Source: Hydrogenophilales bacterium CG_4_10_14_3_um_filter_63_21 (GTDB lineage: Bacteria; Pseudomonadota; Gammaproteobacteria; Burkholderiales; Thiobacillaceae). Taken from it: a stretch of DNA of 48,379 bases. Location of the stretch: positions 1-48,379 of the forward strand of contig PFJX01000013.1 in assembly GCA_002784045.1 (NCBI GenBank), given 5' to 3'. Under the pieces are notes generated by a model that was not told where the DNA came from, made no database searches, and was given only the letters and a program-made list of their open reading frames with translations. Positions within the stretch are counted from its first letter, which is position 1, and the number at the start of each line of letters is the position of its first letter. This document shows, in pieces, positions 23,324 to 31,737 of the stretch. The position numbers were made by a program, and so were the translations under genes.

Positions 23324-23922
23324 ATGCAAACCCTTTTCTTCGACCTGGGCGACCGCGCCTACCCCATCCACATCGGCCCTGGCCTGCTCGACCGGGCCGA
23401 TCTGGTGTTGCCGCACCTGAAGCAGAAGCGCGCCGTCATCGTCACCAATGCCACGGTCGGGCCGCTGTATCTGGAGCGGCTCAGCCGTACCTTGGCCAGC
23501 GCCGACGAGCGCGAATCCGGGCGCGTGCCCTGCTCAACCTGGGCCACACCTTCGGCCAGGCCATCGAGGCAGGCATGGGCTACGGCGTCTGGCTGCACGG
23601 CGAGGGCGTTTCCGCTGGCACCGTCCTGGCGGCCGAATTGTCGCGGCGCATGGGCTTGATTGCGCCAGCCGATGTCGATCGCGTGGCGGCGTTGTTCCGC
23701 CGCGCCGGCCTGCCGGTGGTGGCGCCCGCTCTGGGCTACGACGCTTACATGAACTTCATGGGCGTAGACAAGAAAGTGGAAGCGGGGCGCATCCGCTTCG
23801 TCCTGTTGCGCAACTTGGGCGAAGCCTTCATATCCGGCGATTACGACCCAGCGGCCTTGCGGGCGACGCTGACACCTACGAGCCAGATCCATAACGTAAC
23901 GCATTGGAAACGCACGCCATGA
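23324..23922 (+). pseudogene. aroB: 3-dehydroquinate synthase aroB, internally deleted and frameshifted
   Basis: The first 59 codons are a normal AroB N-terminus ([20 protein letters not shown], then [17 protein letters not shown]). The frame jumps directly to ADERESG (residues 60-66), a motif that lies near residue 250 in full-length AroB. About 185 residues are therefore missing, including the NAD-binding glycine-rich region and most Zn and substrate ligands. A one-base deletion follows at about 23522, because the C-terminal part ([20 protein letters not shown] to the end) continues only in another frame. It ends with an ATGA overlap with dgt. It cannot encode an active shikimate-pathway enzyme, so an intact aroB should exist elsewhere unless this is an assembly error. 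Confidence 0.88.
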
Positions 23923-25055
23923 CCGACCTCGCCCCGCAGTTGGCAAAATTCGCCGCCCAATCCGCCCACACTCGCGGCCGCCGCCACCCGGAGCCGGCCG
24001 CCGCGCCGCGTTCCGAATACCAGCGCGACCGCGACCGCATCATCCATTCCACCGCCTTCCGCCGCCTGGAATACAAGACCCAGGTGTTTGTGAACCACGA
24101 AGGCGACCTGTTCCGCACCCGCCTCACCCACAGCCTGGAAGTCGCCCAGATCGGCCGCACCCTGGCGCGCATGTTGGGCGTGGACGAAGACCTCACGGAA
24201 ACCCTGGCGCTGGCGCACGACCTCGGCCACACCCCGTTCGGCCATGTCGGCCAGGATGTGCTCAACGACTGCATGAAGGACCACGGCGGCTTCGAGCACA
24301 ACCTGCAATCGCTGCGGGTGGTGGACGAACTGGAGCAGAAATACGCGGAGTTCGAGGGGCTGAACCTGACCTTCGAGTCACGCGAAGGCATTCTCAAACA
24401 CTGCTCGCTGAAGAATGCGGAAAAGCTGGGTGAAGTCGGCCGGCGCTTTCTGGAAGGCCGGCAACCCTCGCTGGAAGCGCAGATCACCAATCTGGCCGAC
24501 GAGATTGCCTACAACAACCACGACGTCGACGATGGCCTGCGCTCTGGCCTCATCACGGTCGAACAATTGGAACAGGTGGACATCTTCGCCAGCCACCTCG
24601 ACACCGTGCGGGGCCTCTACCCCGCCCTCAACGACCGTCGCCTGATCCACGAAACCGTGCGTCGGATGATCAACACGCTGGTGGTGGATTTGCTGGAACA
24701 GACCCGCGGCAACCTCGCCCAGCACAAACCGGAAAGCCTCGACGACGTGCGCCGCTGCCCGCCGCTGGCGGCTTTCAGCGCGAGCGTGCTGGAACAGCAT
24801 CGCGAGCTGAAGCGTTTCTTGTTCCAGAACCTGTATCGCCACTACAAGGTGGCGCGCATGAGCGAAAAAGCGCAACGCCTGCTGCGCGACCTGTTCGATG
24901 CTTTCACCCGCGAGCCGCGTCTGATGCCGCCGGAACACCGCGCCCGCGCCGACCTTGACCCAGCCCGCGCGGTGGCCGACTACATCGCCGGCATGACCGA
25001 CCGCTACGCCATCCGCGAACATCGGCGCATCTACGACATTGAGGAACTGGCGTAA
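23919..25055 (+). CDS. dgt: deoxyguanosinetriphosphate triphosphohydrolase-like protein
   Basis: An HD-domain dNTPase of 378 residues from ATG 23919, overlapping the aroB remnant stop by 4 bases. HD metal motifs are [15 protein letters not shown] (His), [17 protein letters not shown] (His-Asp) and [16 protein letters not shown] (Asp). The start region [20 protein letters not shown] is diagnostic of the dGTPase subfamily. It hydrolyses dNTPs to nucleoside plus triphosphate, trimming nucleotide pools. In many betaproteobacteria aroK, aroB and dgt are consecutive; here aroB is broken and aroK lies 19 kb away. The protein itself looks complete. Confidence 0.93.
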   Translation: MTDLAPQLAKFAAQSAHTRGRRHPEPAAAPRSEYQRDRDRIIHSTAFRRLEYKTQVFVNHEGDLFRTRLTHSLEVAQIGRTLARMLGVDEDLTETLALAHDLGHTPFGHVGQDVLNDCMKDHGGFEHNLQSLRVVDELEQKYAEFEGLNLTFESREGILKHCSLKNAEKLGEVGRRFLEGRQPSLEAQITNLADEIAYNNHDVDDGLRSGLITVEQLEQVDIFASHLDTVRGLYPALNDRRLIHETVRRMINTLVVDLLEQTRGNLAQHKPESLDDVRRCPPLAAFSASVLEQHRELKRFLFQNLYRHYKVARMSEKAQRLLRDLFDAFTREPRLMPPEHRARADLDPARAVADYIAGMTDRYAIREHRRIYDIEELA

Positions 25056-25105
25056 CCGTGTCCGCGATAACCCAAGCCAAAATCGCGGACACGGTCCGCT
25101 CCTAC
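25055..25105. repeat. REP-like palindrome, family 1 (next to transposase remnant)
   Basis: Arms of 14 bases (25055-25068 and 25082-25095) are complementary around a 13-base loop. The right arm extends with CCGCTCCTAC as in the full unit at 20699-20761. It sits immediately after the dgt stop, overlapping its last base, and may serve as its transcription end. It directly precedes the RAYT remnant, the usual company of REP units. Confidence 0.75.
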
Positions 25106-25332
25106 CAAGAGGAGTTGGTGCGCGAGCTGAAGCCAGCCGATGCGGAAGGGTTGGCCACCACCTGGGCCTTCGTCGTGATGCCGGACCATTGCCACTGGCT
25201 TATGCCACCGCATCCCGTTCTTCGTCCTCCGTTGTAGGCCGGTCAAGTCTGGCAGCCCGGCTTCTATGGCCATGACGCGCGCGAGGAAGCAGACCTGCGG
25301 GCGATGGTCGGCTCCTACGCGGAGCAATATCA
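25106..25332 (+). pseudogene. REP-associated tyrosine transposase (RAYT) remnant
   Basis: In one frame the sequence reads LVRELKPADAEGLATTWAFV, then VMPDHCHWLMPP with the HUH-type His-x-His, then a stop at 25235. After it come GQVWQPGFYGHDAREEADLR and AMV. These are the middle and C-terminal landmarks of RAYT (TnpA_REP, IS200-like) proteins. The N-terminus, about 35 residues around the stop and the catalytic Tyr region are missing. The gene is dead. The rest of 25056-25483 holds the REP unit and a lone family-2 arm near 25388; I see no other gene there. Confidence 0.75.
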
Positions 25333-25483
25333 ATCGTGTATGGCCCCATTGATTTCTTGCGCGCCAGTTTACGAAGGTGGTGAGACGCCGGCGCTACGTT
25401 ACCGCTGCGCGCCGGAAAGAGAAGCCGGGCGCGGTGGTAACATCGCCGCCTTCAATTTCTTCGTGTTTTCGAGGCGCTGAATC

Positions 25484-26212
25484 ATGGCCGGTCATTCCAA
25501 ATGGGCAAACATCCAACACCGCAAAGGGCGTCAGGACGCCAAGCGGGGCAAGATTTTCACCAAGCTGATCAAGGAGATCACGGTTGCGGCGCGGATGGGT
25601 GGCGGCGATCCCAACTTCAACCCGCGCCTGCGCCTGGCGATTGAAAAGGCCAAGGCGGAGTCGATGCCCAAGGACAACATCGACAACGCCACCAAGCGCG
25701 GCACCGGTGAACTGGAAGGGGTGAACTACGAGGAAATCCGCTACGAGGGCTACGGCCCCGGCGGCGCCGCCGTGGTCGTCGATTGCCTGACCGACAACCG
25801 CGTGCGCACCGTGGCGGATGTGCGCCACGCCTTCAACAAGTGTGGCGGCAACCTGGGCACCGATGGTTCCGTGGTGTTCCAGTTCAAGTATTGCGGCCAG
25901 ATCATCCTGGCGCCCGGCGCGGATGAGGACCGCGTGATGGAAGTCGCTCTGGAGGCTGGCGCGGAAGACGTGGTGAGCAATGAGGATGGTTCCATCGAAG
26001 TCATCACCGCGCCCACCAACGACCTGGCCACGGTGAAAGAGGCCCTGGACGCCGCCGGCTGCACCACGGTGATGGCGGAGTTGGCGATGAAGGCGCTCAA
26101 CGAGACCGAGGTCAGCGGCGACGACGTGCTCAAGTTCCAGAAGATGCTGGACATGCTGGACGACCTCGACGATGTCCAGGAAGTGTTCACGTCGGCGATT
26201 CTGCCGGACTGA
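25484..26212 (+). CDS. yebC: YebC/PmpR-family protein
   Basis: A full-length 242-residue member. It starts [20 protein letters not shown], with [20 protein letters not shown] and the conserved [20 protein letters not shown], ending in the usual acidic C-terminal domain. YebC proteins have been described as DNA-binding regulators and, more recently, as ribosome-associated factors that help translate difficult sequences, so the exact role remains open. yebC is usually followed directly by ruvC. Here a three-gene cassette starts 5 bases after its stop. Codon use is typical of the GC-rich host. Confidence 0.95.
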   Translation: MAGHSKWANIQHRKGRQDAKRGKIFTKLIKEITVAARMGGGDPNFNPRLRLAIEKAKAESMPKDNIDNATKRGTGELEGVNYEEIRYEGYGPGGAAVVVDCLTDNRVRTVADVRHAFNKCGGNLGTDGSVVFQFKYCGQIILAPGADEDRVMEVALEAGAEDVVSNEDGSIEVITAPTNDLATVKEALDAAGCTTVMAELAMKALNETEVSGDDVLKFQKMLDMLDDLDDVQEVFTSAILPD

Positions 26213-26217
26213 GGGAC

Positions 26218-26625
26218 ATGAAGCCGAATTACGGGGCCGCTGCCATCAGGCATTTCAAGGATGCGAAATGCCTCAAGGACAAGCACAGAAGCCACCTTCC
26301 CGGGGCAGACCATCTGTTTGGTCTGGCCACTGAGTGCGCCCTGAAGCGCATCCTGGAGAAGAACGGTTTACTTACTCTCACCCCGGATGGCAAACCAGAA
26401 CAACCCAATTTGCGCGGTACGCATGGCCATCCTCCGGATGTTTGGGACGAATACCTGAGTTACCAGGGAAAAAATCGTGCCTTGCCTGTCTTGCCTACAA
26501 CGAACCCATTTTTCGGCTGGGATATTTCGGATAGATATTCCAATGGATCATCCATTACCGATGCCGTGGTAACAGTGCATCATGACGCAGCCCGCGCCGC
26601 GTTGAACGCCATGCAGGGTAGTTAG
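26218..26625 (+). CDS. small HEPN-like protein of a three-gene ATPase cassette
   Basis: The gene encodes 135 residues, starting 5 bases after yebC with a GAGG site. The N-terminal helix pair reads AAAIRHFKDAKCLKDKHRSH, then ADHLFGLATECALKRILEKN. The A-D-H-L-x-G-L-x-x-E-C-A-L-K pattern resembles a family of HEPN-like proteins found beside ATPases, although the classical R-x4-6-H pair is not obvious. The C-terminal half has LPTTNPFFGWDISDRYSNGS. No signal peptide or membrane segment is seen. It is expressed with the two ATPases downstream, and base composition is slightly less GC-rich than yebC. Function is unknown; it could be the effector or a sensor of the system. Confidence 0.7.
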   Translation: MKPNYGAAAIRHFKDAKCLKDKHRSHLPGADHLFGLATECALKRILEKNGLLTLTPDGKPEQPNLRGTHGHPPDVWDEYLSYQGKNRALPVLPTTNPFFGWDISDRYSNGSSITDAVVTVHHDAARAALNAMQGS

Positions 26626-26637
26626 CAAATTCACGGA

Positions 26638-27984
26638 ATGCGCCAATCCATGAAGAAAACAATCCGCTTTGACCAGGCTTTCCGGCAGGTTCTACAGGTT
26701 GTGATTCGCTGGCTGAATGCCACGGCCAATTCGGGCAAGGTGGTTTTGGTTCGCGATCTCTATGGGGTTTTTCGCATTGCTTTTGAAACCCAGCCAGAGC
26801 AGGAAATCCTCGAACAATTACAGGCGGAACTCAGCATAGAGGGGGGGAGTTATTTCCCGAGAACCTCCCGGCACTTTTTCTTCAAAGACGATCTCATCGC
26901 ACCGGAAGCGATATTTGATTGCCTGGATGCCTGGACTCCCCCGGATGGCCCGGACAATTTCCAGGTGCTTGATCGCCATTTAACAGGTAGAGAGTGGCTT
27001 TTTCCCGCAACAAAAAACACCGGAATCACGCCGCCGCGTGCTGTTTTCTTCGGCATCAAAGGCGGAGTAGGTCGTACCACGGCCCTTGCCATGCTGGCCT
27101 GGCACCTCTCCAAACTAGGAAAAAATGTACTGGTGGTCGATCTCGATCTGGAGTCCCCTGGCCTGGGGCCATCACTTCTGCCTTCAATGAAAACATCGGG
27201 TGATAGCCGCATCGCCCAAGGCTGGCCGGAATTTGGTGTTGTCGATTGGTTTGTGGAAGATGCAATAGACCAGGCGGATGATGATTTGATCGAGGACATG
27301 CTGGGCAGCAGTAAATTGGCCAGCAATGGTGAAATCCGGATCGTACCCGCCTGTGGCGGCCTCGTGGATCAGGATTATCTTTCCAAGTTGTCGCGTGTAT
27401 ATATGGATTTGCCCAAACTAGGGAAAGATACCGAGGTTTTCGGCGACCGCCTTGCCCGTATGTTGGATCAACTGGAAGAAAAGACAAAACCAGATGTGGT
27501 GCTATTGGATTGCCGTGCCGGGTTGCATGATATTTCCTCGGCGGCATTGACCCGCCTGGGGGCTGTGAATTATTTGTTCGCCGTGGATACCGATCAAACT
27601 TGGGATGGCTATCGCCATTTGTTTTTACATTGGCGGCATCAGATCGAACGCCTCGACGGAATTCGGCAGCGCCTGCGGATGATCGGAGCGCTGACCCCGG
27701 CCAACGAAATCCCATCTGAATACGCAAAAAGATTCGCGGATCATGCCCACCGGGTTTTCCTGGAAATCTATGACAAACCGAGTGGCGACTCTGAAGAGTT
27801 CAATTTCTCTCCTAACGACGAGAGAGCCCCGCATTACCCGACGCTGATTAGTTCCCACCAGGCCTATTTAAGGTTCGCCCCACTGGAAGAGGCGGTTCAA
27901 CTCGATGAAAGCAGAGCGCGGGAAGCATTCGGTGGCTTTTTCGAAATGGCTGTTTCAGATTTGTTCCCCGAGGAAGAGGCATGA
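26638..27984 (+). CDS. ParA/MinD-like ATPase with N-terminal extension (cassette gene 2)
   Basis: A 448-residue protein. Residues 1-130 form a separate N-terminal domain of unknown type. The SIMIBI ATPase follows, with deviant Walker A GIKGGVGRTTALAM (residues 139-152), switch-like VVDLDLESPGLG (167-178) and Walker B DVVLLDCRAGLHDIS (286-300). The signature Lys of KGGVGRT is present, so ATP-dependent dimerisation is expected. The D-L-D-L-E-S-P-G form is common in ParA-like proteins of accessory conflict systems rather than plasmid partition. No ParB or parS is nearby. The start could also be ATG 26650. Its stop overlaps the next gene's ATG, indicating tight co-expression. Confidence 0.8.
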   Translation: MRQSMKKTIRFDQAFRQVLQVVIRWLNATANSGKVVLVRDLYGVFRIAFETQPEQEILEQLQAELSIEGGSYFPRTSRHFFFKDDLIAPEAIFDCLDAWTPPDGPDNFQVLDRHLTGREWLFPATKNTGITPPRAVFFGIKGGVGRTTALAMLAWHLSKLGKNVLVVDLDLESPGLGPSLLPSMKTSGDSRIAQGWPEFGVVDWFVEDAIDQADDDLIEDMLGSSKLASNGEIRIVPACGGLVDQDYLSKLSRVYMDLPKLGKDTEVFGDRLARMLDQLEEKTKPDVVLLDCRAGLHDISSAALTRLGAVNYLFAVDTDQTWDGYRHLFLHWRHQIERLDGIRQRLRMIGALTPANEIPSEYAKRFADHAHRVFLEIYDKPSGDSEEFNFSPNDERAPHYPTLISSHQAYLRFAPLEEAVQLDESRAREAFGGFFEMAVSDLFPEEEA

Positions 27985-29441
27985 GCCAGGCCGAAGAATT
28001 GCGCCGGTGTTTTCTTGAAGCACTCCCCAGCGAGGCTCAAGCAGAGAATTACACGCCGTTACCTGCGCAGATTTATGTTCCGCCGGCCCACCGTCGCGCG
28101 TTGTCACCGGACAGGCCGGTAGTCCTGGGTGGGCGAGGAACGGGAAAGTCGTTCTGGCAGGGAGCGTTGCTGGACGATGCGCGCCGCCGGCTCGTTGCGG
28201 ACGCCTTCGATATGCCGGAACTTGAACGCGCCAAGGTCAGCATTGGCTTCGACCCCAATGGCATGAGGCCGGACCTGTTCCCAGACAGCCGAACCTTGCG
28301 TTTCCTCATGCAACAGGGCTACGAGCCTAGCGATATTTGGTATGCGGTCATTCTTCGCGCTCTGGGCGGGCCAGATTTGTTTCCACAGGAAGATTGGGAT
28401 AGGCGAATTAAATGGACTATTGAGAACGTAGAAATGCTTTCTCGAAAGCTGTATGAGCTGGATAAGGAAAACCAGCGAGCAGGTTTTATACAGCTCGTGG
28501 TCTTCGATGGGCTGGACCGCACCGCACCACATAGCTGGAAGGATACTCAGGCTCTTTTGCGCGGCTTGTTGATGAATGCCCTGGAATTCCGAAGCAGGCG
28601 CGCCCTGCGCCTTAAGATTTTTCTGCGCCCCGATATGCTGGATGCCCAGACCACATCTTTTCCGGATGCGTCCAAGCTGGTCAGCAACGAGGTACGTCTG
28701 GATTGGGCGGATACCGATTTGTATGGGTTGCTCTGGCAATACCTGGGTAACGCCAGGGAGACAGGCGGCGTCTTCCGGGAGTTTGCCGCCGTGCTCACTA
28801 AAGTGAGGTGGAAAATGGTTAAGCAAACTTTTCCTGTGCCCGAGGCCTTGCGTACCGATGGCTCGCTACAGCGCGGGCTGTTTCATGCGCTGGCCGGGAA
28901 GTCGATGGGAGGGGGTGTGAATCGCGGGGATACCTGGAAATGGTTGCCCAACCATCTCGCGGACGAATCGGGGTTTGTCAGTCCACGTAGCTTCATCGTC
29001 GCCTTGCACCAGGCGGCTATTGACTCTGCAACCAGGGACTTTGCCGGCAAGGAGCCCACTTGCTTGCACTGGCGCGCGGTTCAGGATGGCGTTCAAGTCG
29101 CCTCGAAGGTGCGACTGAACGAGTTGTATGAGGACTTTCCCTGGATACGCCATGCGATCGAGCCGCTGAATGGCCTGGGTGTTCCCTGTGAGAGCACGGA
29201 AATACTGGCGCGTTGGAGAAAGAGCAAGACCGTGGAGAAAGTATTGGGGGGCCTGGAGGAGAAACTGCCACCTGCCCAGGTAACTCAGGATGATCCGGAT
29301 TCCTTACTGCAAGCCTTGGTTCGGCTCGGGGTGTGCCGGATCATGGATGACGGCAGGGTCAACATGCCGGACATCGTGCGCGTCGAAGCGAATATTCCCC
29401 GCCGTGGCGGGGTACCGCTGCGCAAGGGGAGCAAGCCCTGA
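27981..29441 (+). CDS. P-loop NTPase (cassette gene 3)
   Basis: A 486-residue protein with Walker A VVLGGRGTGKSFWQGAL (Gly50 to Ser57) and Walker B QLVVFDGLDRTAPHSW (171-186), in the style of KAP/STAND-like NTPases with an Asp-Gly-Leu-Asp-Arg box. The region after residue 300 is probably a helical or winged-helix module (LLQALVRLGVCRIMDDGRVN near the end). It forms an ATGA overlap with the ParA-like gene, and ruvC follows 27 bases after its stop. I cannot match it to a named defence system. ATPase activity is inferred from the motifs. Confidence 0.78.
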   Translation: MSQAEELRRCFLEALPSEAQAENYTPLPAQIYVPPAHRRALSPDRPVVLGGRGTGKSFWQGALLDDARRRLVADAFDMPELERAKVSIGFDPNGMRPDLFPDSRTLRFLMQQGYEPSDIWYAVILRALGGPDLFPQEDWDRRIKWTIENVEMLSRKLYELDKENQRAGFIQLVVFDGLDRTAPHSWKDTQALLRGLLMNALEFRSRRALRLKIFLRPDMLDAQTTSFPDASKLVSNEVRLDWADTDLYGLLWQYLGNARETGGVFREFAAVLTKVRWKMVKQTFPVPEALRTDGSLQRGLFHALAGKSMGGGVNRGDTWKWLPNHLADESGFVSPRSFIVALHQAAIDSATRDFAGKEPTCLHWRAVQDGVQVASKVRLNELYEDFPWIRHAIEPLNGLGVPCESTEILARWRKSKTVEKVLGGLEEKLPPAQVTQDDPDSLLQALVRLGVCRIMDDGRVNMPDIVRVEANIPRRGGVPLRKGSKP

Positions 29442-29468
29442 ACTCTCATGGGTATTGGGGCTAGTTTG

Positions 29469-29987
29469 ATGCGCCTCCTCGGCCTCGATCCCGGTCTGCG
29501 TATCACCGGCTATGGCGTCATCGACAAGGTCGGCCAGTCGCTGACTTATGTGGCCAGTGGCGTGATCCGCACGGAGACCGGGGAGTTGCCCGGGCGCATC
29601 AAGATCATTTTCGCTGGCGTGATGGAAGTGCTGGAGCAGTTCCGCCCCGAGGTCGCCGCCATCGAAAAGGTGTTCGTCAACGTCAATCCGCAGTCCACCT
29701 TGTTGCTTGGGCAGGCCCGTGGGGCGGCGATTGCGGCGCTGACTTCGGCGGGGCAGCCGGTGTTCGAGTACACCGCGTTGCAGGTGAAACAGGCAGTGGT
29801 GGGCAACGGCCACGCCGAAAAACAGCAGGTGATGAATATGGTCAAACGACTTCTCAATCTTCCCGCCGAGCCGCGCTCGGATTCCGCCGATGCCCTGGCT
29901 TGTGCGATCTGCCATGCCCACGGCGGCATGGGCCTGGCCGGTCTGATGACCGCGTCGCGGCGGCGCCGCGCCGGGAGGATGCTGTGA
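29469..29987 (+). CDS. ruvC: crossover junction endodeoxyribonuclease RuvC
   Basis: A 172-residue RNase-H-fold resolvase. The start [18 protein letters not shown] holds the first catalytic Asp at residue 7. A Glu in [20 protein letters not shown] and the Asp pair in [15 protein letters not shown] complete the site. A further 7-codon upstream extension to 29448 is open but gives a longer N-terminus than the family has. RuvC cuts Holliday junctions bound by RuvAB. Its partner ruvA is separated by a prenyltransferase gene and ruvB is not in the window. The stop overlaps the next gene's GTG. Confidence 0.94.
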   Translation: MRLLGLDPGLRITGYGVIDKVGQSLTYVASGVIRTETGELPGRIKIIFAGVMEVLEQFRPEVAAIEKVFVNVNPQSTLLLGQARGAAIAALTSAGQPVFEYTALQVKQAVVGNGHAEKQQVMNMVKRLLNLPAEPRSDSADALACAICHAHGGMGLAGLMTASRRRRAGRML

Positions 29988-30928
29988 GCAAAGTTGCCGC
30001 CGCTCCCCTGGAGCCGACCCCCGAGGCGCTTGCCAATCCGATCAAGCGCTATCTATTGGCGACACGGCCGGCGTTTCTCACCATCGCCCTGGCCGGGTGC
30101 CTGCTCGGCTTCGCCACCGCTCTGGAGAGGGCGTTTTCCTGGCCGCTCGCTTTGCTGACGCTGTTTCTGGCGATTGCGACGCAGGCCGGCGTGAACGTGT
30201 TCAACGATTACTACGACCACCTGAACGGCAGCGATGAGGCCAATGTGGATCGCCTGTTTCCCTTTACTGGCGGTTCCCGCTTTATCCAGAACGGGGTGAT
30301 GTCGCCGCGCCAGACTCTGCTTTATGCGCTGATCCTGTTCGCCGGGGTGATTGCCGGTGGCCTTTGGTTGATCGCGACACGCGGCGCCGGGCTGTTCTGG
30401 ATCGGCTTCTCCGGTTTGCTGATCGGCTGGGCCTACTCGGCGCCGCCACTCAAGCTGAACAGCCGGGGCCTGGGCGAAGTGTGCGTGGCGGCGGGCTTTT
30501 TGCTCATCGTCGCCGGGGCGGATTTCGTGCAGCGCGGCGCTCTGTCGCTCAATCCCTGGCTGATCGGCCTGCCCTATGCCCTGCTGGTGACCAATATTCT
30601 CTATATCAACCAGTTTCCCGACCGCGCCGCCGACATTCAGGCGGGCAAACTGCACTGGGTGGCGCGTTTGCCGCCGGCAACAGCGGCACGCGGTTACTGG
30701 CTGATTTTGGCCGCCGCCGTGCTGGCGCTGTGCTGGCTGGTGGCGAGCGGCTGGTTGCCGGCGCTGGCGCTGGTTTCCCTGCTGGCCGTGTTGCCCGCGC
30801 TCAAGGCCGGGCGGGTGTTGTCGCAACATGCCGGCGAGCCGGCGAAACTGGCTCCGGCTCTGCAAATGACCATCGTCGCCGCGCACTTGCAGCCGGTGCT
30901 GCTGGGGCTGGTGCTGGCGTTGCGGTAG
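29984..30928 (+). CDS. MenA-like UbiA-family prenyltransferase
   Basis: A 314-residue membrane protein starting at GTG 29984 within the ruvC stop (GTGA). The first Asp-rich motif is [19 protein letters not shown] and the second is [12 protein letters not shown], both metal and diphosphate sites of UbiA enzymes. Eight or nine hydrophobic helices lie between and after. The segment [20 protein letters not shown] is characteristic of MenA (1,4-dihydroxy-2-naphthoate prenyltransferase). Betaproteobacteria mainly use ubiquinone, so the natural substrate may differ, and I do not give a gene symbol. Its place between ruvC and ruvA is unusual. Confidence 0.8.
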   Translation: MSKVAAAPLEPTPEALANPIKRYLLATRPAFLTIALAGCLLGFATALERAFSWPLALLTLFLAIATQAGVNVFNDYYDHLNGSDEANVDRLFPFTGGSRFIQNGVMSPRQTLLYALILFAGVIAGGLWLIATRGAGLFWIGFSGLLIGWAYSAPPLKLNSRGLGEVCVAAGFLLIVAGADFVQRGALSLNPWLIGLPYALLVTNILYINQFPDRAADIQAGKLHWVARLPPATAARGYWLILAAAVLALCWLVASGWLPALALVSLLAVLPALKAGRVLSQHAGEPAKLAPALQMTIVAAHLQPVLLGLVLALR

Positions 30929-30978
30929 CACGATTCATATTCAGTCGTGCGCGCGGCGCACGCTACGGGAGGCGATAC

Positions 30979-31563
30979 ATGATTGGACGCTTGAGCGGAA
31001 CCCTGCTCGAGAAACAACCCCCGCAAATCGTGGTGGATGTGGCCGGCGTTGGCTACGAGGTGGATGTGCCGATGAGCAGTTTCTACAACCTGCCGGCCAC
31101 CGGTGAGCGGGTCAGCCTGTTCACCCACTTCGTGGTGCGCGAGGACGCGCAGCAGTTGTTCGGCTTTTTCACCCAGAAGGAACGGGCCGCGTTTCGCGAA
31201 CTCATTCGCATTTCCGGGGTGGGCCCTAAGCTCGCCTTGTCGGTGCTCTCCGGCCTGTCCGTGGACGATCTGGCGAATTGCATCGTCATGCAGGATGCCG
31301 GCCGTCTGACCCGGGTGCCCGGCATCGGCAAGAAAACCGCCGAGCGTTTATTGCTGGAACTCAAGGGCAAGCTGGCCGATGCTCTGCCGCAAGGGGGGGG
31401 CGCCGGCCAGGCCATGGCGAGCGTGGCCAACGATGCGCTGAATGCCCTGCTGGCCCTCGGCTACTCGGACAAGGAAGCCCTGCCGGCCGTGAAACAGTTG
31501 CCGGAAGGCTTGACCCTGGAAGAATCCATCCGCCAGTCGCTAAAGTTGCTGGCGAGAAAATAA
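30979..31563 (+). CDS. ruvA: Holliday junction DNA helicase subunit RuvA
   Basis: A 194-residue protein from ATG 30979 with a GGGAGG site upstream. The N-terminal OB-fold begins [20 protein letters not shown]. The two helix-hairpin-helix motifs are [18 protein letters not shown] and [20 protein letters not shown], which grip junction DNA. The C-terminal domain that contacts RuvB is present ([17 protein letters not shown]). A longer open frame beginning at 30364 is a fusion of out-of-frame menA-like sequence with ruvA and is not real. ruvB would normally follow directly, but a secreted protein gene comes next. Confidence 0.95.
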   Translation: MIGRLSGTLLEKQPPQIVVDVAGVGYEVDVPMSSFYNLPATGERVSLFTHFVVREDAQQLFGFFTQKERAAFRELIRISGVGPKLALSVLSGLSVDDLANCIVMQDAGRLTRVPGIGKKTAERLLLELKGKLADALPQGGGAGQAMASVANDALNALLALGYSDKEALPAVKQLPEGLTLEESIRQSLKLLARK

Positions 31564-31737
31564 GTCAACTATTCGTCGCGTCTCGGGTCATCATTCAAGT
31601 CCGGCGGCCCGCAGGATTACTGGCCGTAATCAAGTACCCGCCGCCCCCCATGCCACACCGGGGGAATAGGCTGGCTCAGCCTCGCTGACACCGAGGCCGC
31701 TTTCCGAGTACGACCCAACCCACTACTGGAGTTAACC

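Noticed and set aside
23197-23922. 241-codon frame ending in AroB C-terminus taken as a complete gene
   Set aside because: Its first half has no similarity and runs across the true aroB start at 23324 in another frame. The region is a deleted, frameshifted aroB.
26638-27984. ParA-like ATPase as part of a plasmid or chromosome partition system
   Set aside because: No parB-like gene or parS repeats lie nearby, and the gene has an extra N-terminal domain and sits with a P-loop NTPase inside a housekeeping operon.
30364-31563. Apparent 399-codon protein ending in RuvA
   Set aside because: The first 205 codons are the MenA-like gene read out of frame. RuvA has its own ATG at 30979 with a GGGAGG ribosome site.
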